NCBI GenBank assembly: GCA_040775095.1
Contig: JAXGTD010000102.1
Span: forward strand, 1-16,071
Length of the DNA stretch: 16,071 nucleotides
From: JAXGTD01 sp040775095
GTDB lineage: Bacteria > Pseudomonadota > Gammaproteobacteria > Chromatiales > Chromatiaceae
Reading direction: 5' to 3'
Positions 7,901 to 13,342 of this stretch are shown piece by piece. The stretch's first letter is position 1. Each line of letters begins with the position of its first letter. Position numbers and translations under genes: made by a program. The notes beneath the pieces were generated by a model. It was given only the letters and a program-made list of their open reading frames with translations. It did not search any database and was not told where the DNA came from.

Positions 7901-9068
7901 GCGCGTCGATCGCCTCCGTCGACGGGCGTTTGCCCAGCCATTTGAGGGCCAGACACTGGAACAGCGCGGGGTAGGCGCCGCGGGTGGCCTGGCCGTGGAT
8001 CAGCCATGCGCCCTCGGCGACGCGGCGCTGGCCGGCCAGCACCGCCGCCAGGTCCCCAAGCAGGCGGAACACCGGCTGGATGCGGTCGGTCACGCTCGCG
8101 TGCAGGCACACCGAGACCTGGCCCGAGACCTGCTCCAGGTCCGCGGGCCGGCCGCGGTGCAGCAACGCGAGCAGGTGCAGCGCGCCGGGGATGCCAGGGA
8201 TGTAGCCGCTGCGCTTGCGCGTCGCCTTGCGCTGGGCGGCGAGCGCGTGCTCGAAGGTATCGATCGCCTCGTCATAACGCCCTTGGACGAAGCGTAGCCA
8301 GCCAGTCAGGACCAGGGCCTCGCGGTCGTCGCGGCCCTCGAGGAGAGGACCGACCAGGTCCAGGCGTGCGCGCAGCAGCCGTTGCTCGGCCAGGGCCTCG
8401 GCGGCGTCCGCGTGCGTGGCGGCGAGCGGCGCGAGGGTCTGCTCCATGAGCTGGTAGGATCCCGGCCTGGCGACCAGCTCCAGCGCGGCCTCGGTGAGCA
8501 GCGGGGCCAGCGCGAGTGTCTTGATGCGCGCACCAAGCGCCCCGAACCACTTGAGGTCGGGCGAGCGCGTGCAGACGCGCACCAGCGGCTCGACCTGCGC
8601 GTAGCGGACCTCCCGCGCCGATCGGATGCTGTCCAGACCGAGCAGGTGCAGCACCTCCTCCTCGCGCCCGGCATACAGGGCGTTGCGCAGCATCCGCTGC
8701 TTGCGCGCCTCGTCCGGGCGGTCCCAGGCGCTGCGCGCGCGCGTTGGCACGATGCGCTCCGCGGCGGCGACGATCGCGGCGAAGGTCCCGTCCGCGACGG
8801 TCGCCCGGGTCAGGGGCTCGAGCAGATCGGGGTGGACGCACAGGGCGTTGGAACGCTGCTCGATCAGGGATTGGTCGATCAAGCGCTCCCGCAGAGTCTT
8901 GTCAAGCAGGCGCGAGAGTGGCTGTTTCCGCGTGGTGGTCCAACCGAGGGCGTCGAGTACCTGTTGCAGGGTCGTCTGGTTGACCGGCTCGCAGACGACG
9001 GAGAGCACACGCAGGATCCGGCGTGCGTCGGCGGGGCAGGCCGCATAGCGCGCTTGTGGGCTAGACAT
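4917..9068 (-). CDS. Large SNF2-family DEAD/DEAH-box ATPase (putative helicase/translocase)
   Basis: A protein of about 1383 residues. The C-terminal about 450 residues are a complete SNF2 motor: LRDYQTEGFRWL, Walker A DDMGLGKT (about residue 950), motif II DEAQ (about 1044), TGTPIENHLGELWNLF (about 1071), SLRAGGAGLNLTAADYVI (about 1288) and motif VI QASDRAHRIGQQRPV (about 1320). The segment at about 800-930 (GDWLELEGGLRLDDGR and following) resembles the bacterial SNF2-associated region. The N-terminus (RRILRVLSVVCEP, TTLQQVLDALGW) looks like a winged helix, and AWLRFVQGRY-type sequence near residue 260 (GRYDEAIDTFEHAL) is TPR-like. Such proteins move on double-stranded DNA using ATP; the bacterial role is mostly unknown and could be repair, transcription or defence. 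The frame is open to 9449, but sequence upstream of 9068 is low-complexity and runs through an IS end, so I chose MSSPQ. No clear Shine-Dalgarno is visible there. Confidence 0.93.
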   Translation of the reverse strand: MSSPQARYAACPADARRILRVLSVVCEPVNQTTLQQVLDALGWTTTRKQPLSRLLDKTLRERLIDQSLIEQRSNALCVHPDLLEPLTRATVADGTFAAIVAAAERIVPTRARSAWDRPDEARKQRMLRNALYAGREEEVLHLLGLDSIRSAREVRYAQVEPLVRVCTRSPDLKWFGALGARIKTLALAPLLTEAALELVARPGSYQLMEQTLAPLAATHADAAEALAEQRLLRARLDLVGPLLEGRDDREALVLTGWLRFVQGRYDEAIDTFEHALAAQRKATRKRSGYIPGIPGALHLLALLHRGRPADLEQVSGQVSVCLHASVTDRIQPVFRLLGDLAAVLAGQRRVAEGAWLIHGQATRGAYPALFQCLALKWLGKRPSTEAIDALTTYTRAAIEAELHWYAHEASALLHDFGPLDAPSSEHLPAPGEPPPGMVPITDLLSPRPSWELALDALKGLAQPTQRPAVATEGATARRMTWLLALDEGLCTLEPREQRRTKRGGWTQGRAVALQRLAEHPEDFPHLTEQDRRLCASITRQQESGWYGGYGRTSYQLNMDRALLAAVGHPLLFRSVGADNPVELTTGGPTLAVVRRASDILVSIEPFPREARGILAMEETPQRIRLVQFDAGHRRIAEILGADGLSVPHGGEERLLASIAAVAPMLTVHSDIGGGDSLSETVIANRRPHVHLSPTDTGLSMGLYVHPFGDGGPQLHPGEGRATLFTEVDGRAVRTTRNLDDELTGARTVLEQCPALDLSDDWSWYLDDPEQALNALEQLQAMGDAVMLDWPEGRRIGLSKEAQLGQMLVSVRQHGDWLELEGGLRLDDGRVLVMRELLELSAASKGRFVRLGNDEYLVLSKALRHRLDELRGVTEQGRFHPLAASAIEVAIDGMELEAGEAWTGLLTRLEEVRDLEPALPSTLQAELRDYQTEGFRWLARLAHWGAGACLADDMGLGKTVQALGLILSRAPAGPTLVLAPMSVCGNWVEEAGRFAPTLRPKRFGPGDRAAAIDEAGPFDLIVCSYGLLQSEGKRLAGRHWETIVADEAQAFKNPTTKRSQAIMRLKGGFKMITTGTPIENHLGELWNLFRFINPGLLGAQETFSERFAIPIEQQHDAGARQRLRRLLRPFILRRLKSDVLSELPPRTEITLHLELSEGEAALYEAIRRQALERLAAKPDGHPGQQRMLLLAEITRLRRAVCHPRLALPESDLPSSKLDAFAEIVDELLDNRHKALVFSQFVDHLRLIRAHLDQRGVRYQYLDGATPETQRRAAVDAFQAGEGDLFLISLRAGGAGLNLTAADYVIHMDPWWNPAVEDQASDRAHRIGQQRPVTVYRLVAKGTIEERIVKLHASKRDLADGLLAGTEDGGRLSYADMLALVRDTG

Positions 9069-9198
9069 CGGCGTCGCCCGGTGTCGCCCGACCGGGCCCC
9101 ACCACGATGGCTGGTGTGATGGATGACGGCCGCGGGCGGCGTGGGATGGAGATAGACAATTCGAAGGCCTGCTGCGGTTGCGCGCTACCGGACCGGCG

Positions 9199-9207
9199 AT
9201 TATCGCA
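9199..9207 (-). promoter_or_regulatory. Possible extended -10 promoter for the SNF2 gene
   Basis: On the minus strand TGCGATAAT reads as an extended -10 element (TG-n-GATAAT; 5 of 6 to TATAAT), about 130 bp before the proposed SNF2 start. No good -35 box is seen upstream. It lies between the IS end at 9246 and the gene, so expression from here would not depend on the IS. Confidence 0.25.
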
Positions 9208-9245
9208 CCGCGCGCTGGCCGCGGGGGGAGGAAGTGGCCGTTGCA

Positions 9246-10179
9246 CAGGGTACCCGAATGATAATCACTGCCCGAACACCACCTTGGAGCGGTAGTCATC
9301 GCTGAGCGCAGCGCTGAGGCGCTTGCGTTTGACGCTGGCGCGCGAGCTCTCGCGGCGCAAGAGGTTGAGTGCGAACTGCCGGCAGGTGTTGAGGTTGGCC
9401 GGGGCGTGGTTGGGGCGCACGCGGCTGTCGTCCTCGCGGAAGGTGGCATCGAGCACCCAGCGGAGCTGATTCTCTATGCCCCAATGGGCGCGCACGGCGC
9501 GCGCGATGCGGCGGGCGTCGGCACCGAGCGAGGAGATGTAGTAGCGCACCTCGCGGCTGAGCTGTTGGCCGACATGGCGTTCGGACTCGGCCATGGCGAT
9601 GCCGCGCAGGCCAGACCAACGCCCGGGATCGGGCAGCGTGCCAAGTCCCGTGAGATTATAGACGCGCTTACGAAAGAGCTCGGGGTTTGATTTCTGCCAG
9701 TTTTTGAGGGCCTGTAGGGGTGGGATGTGGCCCGCGTGCCGTTGCGCCGATCATGCGAACCGCGCAGCGTCTTACCATCAATCGCCACGACTTCCCCGTC
9801 GGTGATCTGCGCCACCGACGGCCTCCAGGAGGCAAACACCTCTTGGAAAGCACGCCGCGGCAGGCGCGCCATCACCCAGCCCAGACAGTCCTCAGAAGGG
9901 ATCCCGTTGGCGAACGGCAAGAAGCCGCGCAGCCAGTGCAGCTTGCCCCGGCCAAACTCCGCGATGCCCTCCCAGCCGTCGGCACCGCTGGCGATCGCAC
10001 AGATGCACAACAGCAGGATCTCTTCGAGCGGATACAGCTTGTTCTTATCCGAACGCGGGTCCGACACCCGCGCGAGCTCGCTCAGCAAATCCACCCGTCT
10101 ACCGCAAGATCATAAGATAACACTTGGGGTATATTAGATAAGCCTCTGTATTACTATATAAGATTATTCGGGAACCCTG
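9246..10179 (-). mobile_element. ISAs1-family insertion sequence, internally deleted
   Basis: The ends form imperfect inverted repeats. The left end reads CAGGGTACCCGAATGATAATC from 9246, and the reverse complement of the right end (10162-10179) reads CAGGGTTCCCGAATAATC. They match apart from one base and a 3-bp insertion. The adjoining TGCA just outside each end extends the symmetry. The 934-bp length is short for ISAs1 elements (normally about 1.2-1.3 kb), in line with the deletion inside the transposase. I see no clear 8-bp target duplication: the flanks are CCGTTGCA on the left and GTGCAGAC on the right. The interval 10095-10161 between the transposase start and the right end is AT-rich and would hold its promoter. 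Confidence 0.8.
9265..10094 (-). pseudogene. ISAs1-family transposase, broken by internal deletion and frameshift
   Basis: Two in-frame halves can be read. The N-terminal half begins at a GTG at 10094 (MDLLSELARVSDPRSDKNKL), carries the H-repeat-associated N-terminal domain (YPLEEILLLCICAIASGADGW) and reaches VAIDGKTLRGSHDRRNG near 9735, which holds the first catalytic Asp. The C-terminal half lies in another frame from about 9720 to 9265: LPDPGRWSGLRGIAMAESE, VRYYISSLGADARRIARAVR and HWGIENQLRWVLDATFREDD, which includes the catalytic Glu. Between them about 100 residues expected in the family are missing, among them the block with the second catalytic Asp (usually TIDAMGCQ). The gene cannot encode an active enzyme. 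Intact family members have about 370-380 residues, against about 270 here. Confidence 0.88.
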
Positions 10180-10790
10180 GTGCAGACCCCTTGGGCTGAC
10201 TTCCCGCAGCGTCGCTACGGCTATTTTGTACAGATGAGTTGTACGTATCGTAGCTTGATTGGGTTCCGTCGGAGCAGTTCGCGACAAGGGCCTTCCTGGT
10301 CGGTTGTCGTTGCGATCCGCCGGCTGCAACGGCTCGCCCCGCCCGTTTTCTGCGCTCGCCGGGATAGAGGGCTTGCGACACCAAGCCAGACGCGGGTCGC
10401 GCTCGCACAACCGCGACAAGACTTCCGTCCATGCGCATTGCAGCTTGTCGCTCGCTCGGTCCCAACGTTACGGCGCGTGGTCAAGCGCTCTATGACGATA
10501 CCTGCCTTCGCGGGTAACGACGGTGCAGTGGCCATCGACCGTGCCGCTCCAACCCTCGCTCGCTTGCTGGGGGAGAACCTCCCAGGACGACAAAGGAATT
10601 CGGGGTTTGGAACCGCTCTGGGCGCTGCTCGTCCCCAGCTCCCAGATCATCCGGGGACCCGGGAAGACCGCGGCAGGATCCGCTGCCCGAGCGAGCTGCA
10701 AGAAGACCTGGAGCGAAAACCCTTCCTGGCCCTCGGCCCTTGAGTGCACCGCGCCTCCTTCCCGATAGGTGACCGGCGAGGCATCGAGCC
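10180..10790. other. Gene-poor stretch between IS relics
   Basis: About 600 bp follow the right end of the ISAs1 element without a gene I can support. Open frames exist on both strands, the longest being + 10180-10743 and - 10468-10834. None has a good ribosome binding site or a domain I recognise. A minus-strand frame around 10540-10790 has a mildly protein-like stretch (for example FLQLARAADP, FPGPRMIWELG) that could be a decayed gene fragment, but I cannot name it. Confidence 0.4.
10492..10522. repeat. Degraded REP-like palindrome
   Basis: ACCTGCCTTCGCGGGT at 10500-10515 folds into a 6-bp stem with one G-T pair and a CTTC loop. With its surroundings (TGACGA before, AACGACGG after) it resembles a diverged copy of the common proteobacterial extragenic repeat whose core is ATTCCCGCCTTCGCGGGAAT. 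Frames through that repeat typically give IPAFAGNDG-like peptides, as here. Only one copy was seen in the window. Confidence 0.4.
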
Positions 10791-10796
10791 CAAGGC

Positions 10797-10973
10797 GAGG
10801 CGCTGAGCCACTTTGGCAAACCGGAGATCTTCAATACCGACCAAGGGGTGCAGTTCGGCCTCCGAGGCCTTCTCGCGCGTGCTCAACGACCATGACATCG
10901 GCATCAGCATGGACGGAGAAGGCCGCTGGGGCAGCGCACTCCCGATGCCGTGTACTGCAACCAGGCTGACGTC
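10797..10973 (+). pseudogene. IS3-family transposase (OrfB) relic, frameshifted and deleted
   Basis: The frame at 10797-10856 reads EALSHFGKPEIFNTDQGVQF, a clear match to the rve/DDE integrase core of IS3-family OrfB around its second catalytic Asp (usually YGKPxIxNTDQGSQFTSEAF). One extra base near 10857-10860 shifts the frame. The match then continues in the +1 frame with SEAFSRVLNDHDIGISMDGE and GRWG to about 10930. The frame next returns to the first one for RTPDAVYCNQADV (10935-10973), which resembles the family's C-terminus (TPDxxYFN). The roughly 50-60 residues normally between GRW and TPD, with the catalytic Glu, are missing. No ends of the original element are evident. Confidence 0.75.
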
Positions 10974-11108
10974 GAACGGACAACCTGAAACCGATGGACG
11001 ATTTGACTTTCCTACTTCCCGATTCTTCGGTCGATTTCGCAACCGTCCGGGCCGGCTTCCCCGTCAGGAGGGCAGGCATATCCCCATCGCAGGGGGCTAT
11101 AGCTCATC

Positions 11109-11147
11109 CTGACTAGTCAGTCCTCCGGCAATCCGCGCTGCGGATTG
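11109..11147. repeat. Palindrome plus adjacent hairpin
   Basis: CTGACTAGTCAG at 11109-11120 is a perfect 12-bp palindrome. Nine bases further on, CAATCCGC (11129-11136) and GCGGATTG (11140-11147) form a perfect 8-bp stem with a 3-base loop, without a T-run. Either could be a protein-binding site or the remnant of a mobile-element end. No function can be assigned. Confidence 0.4.
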
Positions 11148-11220
11148 GTCAAGGCTGCCGATGCGCCGACGCCCCACCGGGCCTAGCCTTCCTAATCGAA
11201 GGCGAGCGGTGATTCCACCT

Positions 11221-11326
11221 GGAAACGGCAGTTGACCGCGATGGGGGTGACACAAGCCACTGTTTCGATGCTGCGAACATGGTTTGCGCCGGCCCACCTC
11301 ATGGGGGCCGCCCAACTGCCGTTCCC
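11221..11326. repeat. Inverted-repeat pair, possible MITE-like element
   Basis: GGAAACGGCAGTTG at 11221-11234 and CAACTGCCGTTCCC at 11313-11326 are inverted copies with 13 of 14 positions matching, separated by 78 bp with no gene. The unit is 106 bp. I see no target duplication beside it (left CACCT, right CGGTT). It could be a small non-autonomous element, the remains of an IS deleted inside, or a long cruciform in the leader of the downstream propeller gene, which begins 50 bp away. Confidence 0.45.
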
Positions 11327-11376
11327 CGGTTCAACATTGGTCTTCACCATTCACCAACAGACGGTAGGAGCTGGCA

Positions 11377-12684
11377 ATGCGTGAGAAAAGGCTGACGGCC
11401 ATCCCGGCGTTCGGACTGGCCATTTTGCTCTCCACGACCACCGCGGCGGGCGTCGGCGGCGAAGGTCCGGATGGATTGGCACCGGATCGATCCGCGGACT
11501 TCACCGCGAGGCGGATGTTTGTGGGCAACCGTGTCACCAATGAAGTGGACGTCCATGGACGCAACGGGCAATGGAGGCTCGGGCTTCCGGGGTTCGATGT
11601 CCCGTTCGGAATCGACGCCCACGACGGTGATCTCTATGTCGTGAGTCAAGGTAGCAATGAGATCTACGTCTATCGGCATGACCGCGAGGGTCCGGGCTGG
11701 CGGGGCCGCCCGGAGCGGATTCCCCGGCGTGAGCTGCTCGTGGAGGCGGGGAGTGGGGGGCTGAACAAGTCCTACTACACCACCGTTGCGGACGACATGC
11801 TGTACGTGAGCAGTTACGAGACGGACCAGGTGCTGCGTTACGACGCCGAGACCGGCGAATTCATCGGCGTTGCGGTCGACGCCGGGGCAGGCGGGCTGGA
11901 TGGACCTCGCGGCCTGGACTTCGATTCCCGGGGCCGGCTCTATGTCAGCAGCAGCCTTGGCAACGAGGTCATCGTGTACAGCCGACATGGCGAGGTTCTC
12001 GGCCACATGGCTATCGGTATTCCGACCCCGTGCGGCCTCTCGATCAGTCGGCACGACGAGATCTGCGTCGGCAGCGCGGGGGGTGACGGGGTGCATTGCT
12101 ACGACCCCGCCGGCGCTGAGATCTACAGCAATATCAGCGGCGGAGTGTGCGGCCTGGACTTTGGCCCGCGTGGCGAGCTGTATACGACGCGCGGGGATCT
12201 GCAGGCTTGCACCACAGCCTCCGTCCGGGCACCCAGGGGGCGTGGTTCGCCGATGCCGGCCAGCCTCGGGCCTCTCATGGGGCGAGTAGCACGACGCATT
12301 GCCCATGCTCGTGGGGACTCGCGTCCCACGACATGCGCTGAAACAGGCCGCGCGGTTCCGTTCTCTCCGGAGACGCCTCGTTCTTCGGCGCCACCGGAGC
12401 GCCGGCGCGACCGATCATCGACATATCCAACACCAAAGGAGAGAGCGATGTACACCAATGCGACGACCGCGATTCTCGACATGCACGAACCCCTCGATGC
12501 GCAACGCAAGATGCGTCTGGACAAGGCCCTTGGTGCCGATCCGGGTGTGGTCTCGGTGGGCAGCCCCCGCCACCTGCCAAGGTTGCTGATGGTGGCGTAC
12601 AACCCCACCCTGACCCGGTCTTCCAACATTGCCAGGGAGGTCGACGACGCCGGGCTGTGGGCGCGCATCGTGGGTTGCGCCTGA
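11377..12684 (+). CDS. Secreted NHL-like beta-propeller protein; 3' end apparently frameshifted into the next gene
   Basis: AGGAG at 11366-11370 lies 6 bp before the ATG. Residues 1-about 24 are a signal peptide (LAILLSTTTAAG), so the protein is exported. From about residue 45 to 275, about five blade-like repeats follow the NHL pattern: DGDLYVVSQGSNEIYVYRHD, LYVSSYETDQVLRYDAETG, RGLDFDSRGRLYVSSSLGNE, HCYDPAGAEI and CGLDFGPRGELYTTRGD. After that the reading frame loses all repeat character. In the neighbouring frame the stretch at about 12225-12270 reads TQGAWFADAGQP, which looks like the next blade. I infer a frameshift near 12200-12225. Because no stop follows, the frame runs on (435 codons in all) into the separate small gene at 12448. 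The authentic product was probably about 300 residues. Such propellers bind proteins or ligands; the partner is unknown. Confidence 0.6.
   Translation: MREKRLTAIPAFGLAILLSTTTAAGVGGEGPDGLAPDRSADFTARRMFVGNRVTNEVDVHGRNGQWRLGLPGFDVPFGIDAHDGDLYVVSQGSNEIYVYRHDREGPGWRGRPERIPRRELLVEAGSGGLNKSYYTTVADDMLYVSSYETDQVLRYDAETGEFIGVAVDAGAGGLDGPRGLDFDSRGRLYVSSSLGNEVIVYSRHGEVLGHMAIGIPTPCGLSISRHDEICVGSAGGDGVHCYDPAGAEIYSNISGGVCGLDFGPRGELYTTRGDLQACTTASVRAPRGRGSPMPASLGPLMGRVARRIAHARGDSRPTTCAETGRAVPFSPETPRSSAPPERRRDRSSTYPTPKERAMYTNATTAILDMHEPLDAQRKMRLDKALGADPGVVSVGSPRHLPRLLMVAYNPTLTRSSNIAREVDDAGLWARIVGCA
12309..12331. terminator. Hairpin downstream of the propeller repeats
   Basis: TCGTGGGGAC (12309-12318), loop TCGC, and GTCCCACGA (12323-12331) form a 9-bp stem with one bulged G. 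It lies after the last recognisable propeller sequence and before the ribosome binding site of the small gene. No T-run follows. It may be a terminator, or a processing or stability element between the two genes. If so, it supports the view that the propeller coding region really ended before this point. Confidence 0.35.
12435..12443 (+). promoter_or_regulatory. Strong ribosome binding site deciding the start at 12448
   Basis: AAAGGAGAG stands 4-6 bp before ATG 12448. It lies inside the read-through frame of the propeller ORF and is the best Shine-Dalgarno of this part of the window. It shows that translation of the small protein starts here independently. Confidence 0.75.
12448..12684 (+). 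CDS. Small heavy-metal-associated-fold (HMA-like) protein lacking CxxC
   Basis: A protein of 78 residues with its own ribosome binding site, in the same frame as the long ORF that begins with the propeller. It has no signal peptide. The pattern of strand TTAILDM, helix LDAQRKMRLDKALGADPGV, strands VVSVGSP and LLMVAYNPTL, helix SSNIAREVDDAGL and final strand WARIVGC fits the beta-alpha-beta-beta-alpha-beta ferredoxin-like fold of HMA domains. LDKAL-x3-PGVVSV, the YNP segment and the VDDAG end are especially HMA-like. The metal-binding CxxC that normally stands in the first loop is absent (MHEPLDAQ in that place). The only Cys is the penultimate residue. It is likely cytoplasmic. It may sense, scaffold or bind a ligand other than a soft metal; the function is not known. 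Confidence 0.7.
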   Translation: MYTNATTAILDMHEPLDAQRKMRLDKALGADPGVVSVGSPRHLPRLLMVAYNPTLTRSSNIAREVDDAGLWARIVGCA

Positions 12685-12715
12685 TCGGCCCCCGGGCAGA
12701 CCCTGCGCAGAGCAA

Positions 12716-12746
12716 GTGCCGGGGCGCCGGGAGGATGCCCCGGCAC
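12716..12746 (+). terminator. Strong GC-rich hairpin after the HMA-like gene
   Basis: GTGCCGGGGC (12716-12725) and GCCCCGGCAC (12737-12746) form a perfect 10-bp stem with an 11-nt loop, 32 bp after the stop codon. There is no T-run, but its position and stability suggest transcription termination or 3'-end protection of the small gene's mRNA. Confidence 0.5.
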
Positions 12747-12868
12747 CCGGCGGTTGGGCCGACCCCGACGAGCGTCGGCTCGGACGGGGACACCAACAAC
12801 GGGGAGTTTCCCTGCTCCATTCGACTGGCACCTCCCAACTGGCACGTTCCGGGGGCCGTGCCGCGGCG

Positions 12869-12889
12869 ACGATCAGAAATCTTGATCGT
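12869..12889. promoter_or_regulatory. Inverted repeat upstream of the small secreted protein gene
   Basis: ACGATCA (12869-12875) and TGATCGT (12883-12889) form a 7-bp dyad with a 7-nt spacer, about 95 bp before the ATG at 12985. The spacing and AT content would suit an operator for a dimeric regulator or a hairpin in a leader. No specific regulator can be named. Confidence 0.3.
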
Positions 12890-12984
12890 GGAGAGCAACG
12901 CATTTCGCTTTACGCGATGACGGTTCCGGGCGCATCGTCCGGGCGCGGAATGGCCCGCGTCCCACACCCCAAGAGTATCCCCAG

Positions 12985-13254
12985 ATGAACCGCATCCTGT
13001 TGATTTCCCTGGCCGCATCGATTGCGCCCTCGCTCGCGTTTTCGGCCGGGCAGCCGACCTGGCCCGCTGGCGCGCAAGATACCAATGATCCTCGCGTGCT
13101 CGCCTTCTACGACGGCACCTGCGCACACTATGCCGATCAGAACGGATTGACGGGTGTGGCGCGCGACGCCTACCTGACAAAGTGCCGGACCGACATGCCC
13201 GAGGTGTATCCAGTGGGCTATGCACAAGGCGGCGGTGGTGGGGGCGACGAGTAA
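12985..13254 (+). CDS. Small secreted two-cysteine protein, PsiF-like
   Basis: A protein of 89 residues. Residues 1-21 form a typical signal peptide (MNRILLISLAASIAPSLAFSA), probably cut before GQP, giving a periplasmic or secreted product of about 68 residues. The mature part contains C-AHYADQNGLTGVARDAYLTK-C followed by a GYAQ segment and a run of six glycines ending in DE. The spacing C-x(n)-GL-x-G-x-x-RDAY-x-x-x-C resembles the PsiF repeat (phosphate-starvation-inducible protein family; C...LKG..R..F...C). The two Cys could form a disulfide or bind a ligand. No strong Shine-Dalgarno is seen before the ATG. It is separated by 300 bp from the HMA-like gene and faces the batD 3' end. The PsiF relation is a weak, pattern-based inference. 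Confidence 0.7.
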   Translation: MNRILLISLAASIAPSLAFSAGQPTWPAGAQDTNDPRVLAFYDGTCAHYADQNGLTGVARDAYLTKCRTDMPEVYPVGYAQGGGGGGDE

Positions 13255-13342
13255 GGGGTGCCCCGCCGGGTCGCCGTCCGCCGCGAGGCCGTGCGTGAAA
13301 ACGCGCTGCGCGAGCCGGGCCGACCGGCATGCGTTCTGGGAC

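Larger units (their letters stand above)
12685..12984. other. Intergenic region with two hairpins and no gene
   Basis: Exactly 300 bp lie between the HMA-like gene and the small secreted protein gene. I find no supported coding region: the minus-strand frames here are antisense shadows. It carries two clear inverted repeats (12716-12746 and 12869-12889, listed separately). No convincing promoter pair is visible, although TTGATC at 12882-12887 might act as a weak -35 element. Confidence 0.5.

Noticed and set aside
8382..9119. Long + strand frames opposite the SNF2 N-terminal half
   Set aside because: Arg/Gly/Ala-rich antisense translations without start signals or domains.
9069..9449. A 127-residue upstream extension of the SNF2 protein
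   Set aside because: It would start inside the ISAs1 element and its translation is Ser/Pro/Ala/Arg-rich with no domain; the start at 9068 fits the beginning of recognisable sequence.
9238..10187. Target site duplication of the ISAs1 element
   Set aside because: The 8-bp flanks (CCGTTGCA and GTGCAGAC) do not match; the short TGCA similarity is better explained as part of the inverted repeats.
10180..10743. A 187-codon + strand ORF after the IS
   Set aside because: It starts at the IS end, crosses a REP-like palindrome and shows no domain; most likely chance in GC-rich DNA.
12123..13330. Minus-strand frames of 240 and 351 codons
   Set aside because: They are antisense to the HMA-like and small secreted genes and cross the hairpins; the translations are Arg/Pro/Ser-rich.
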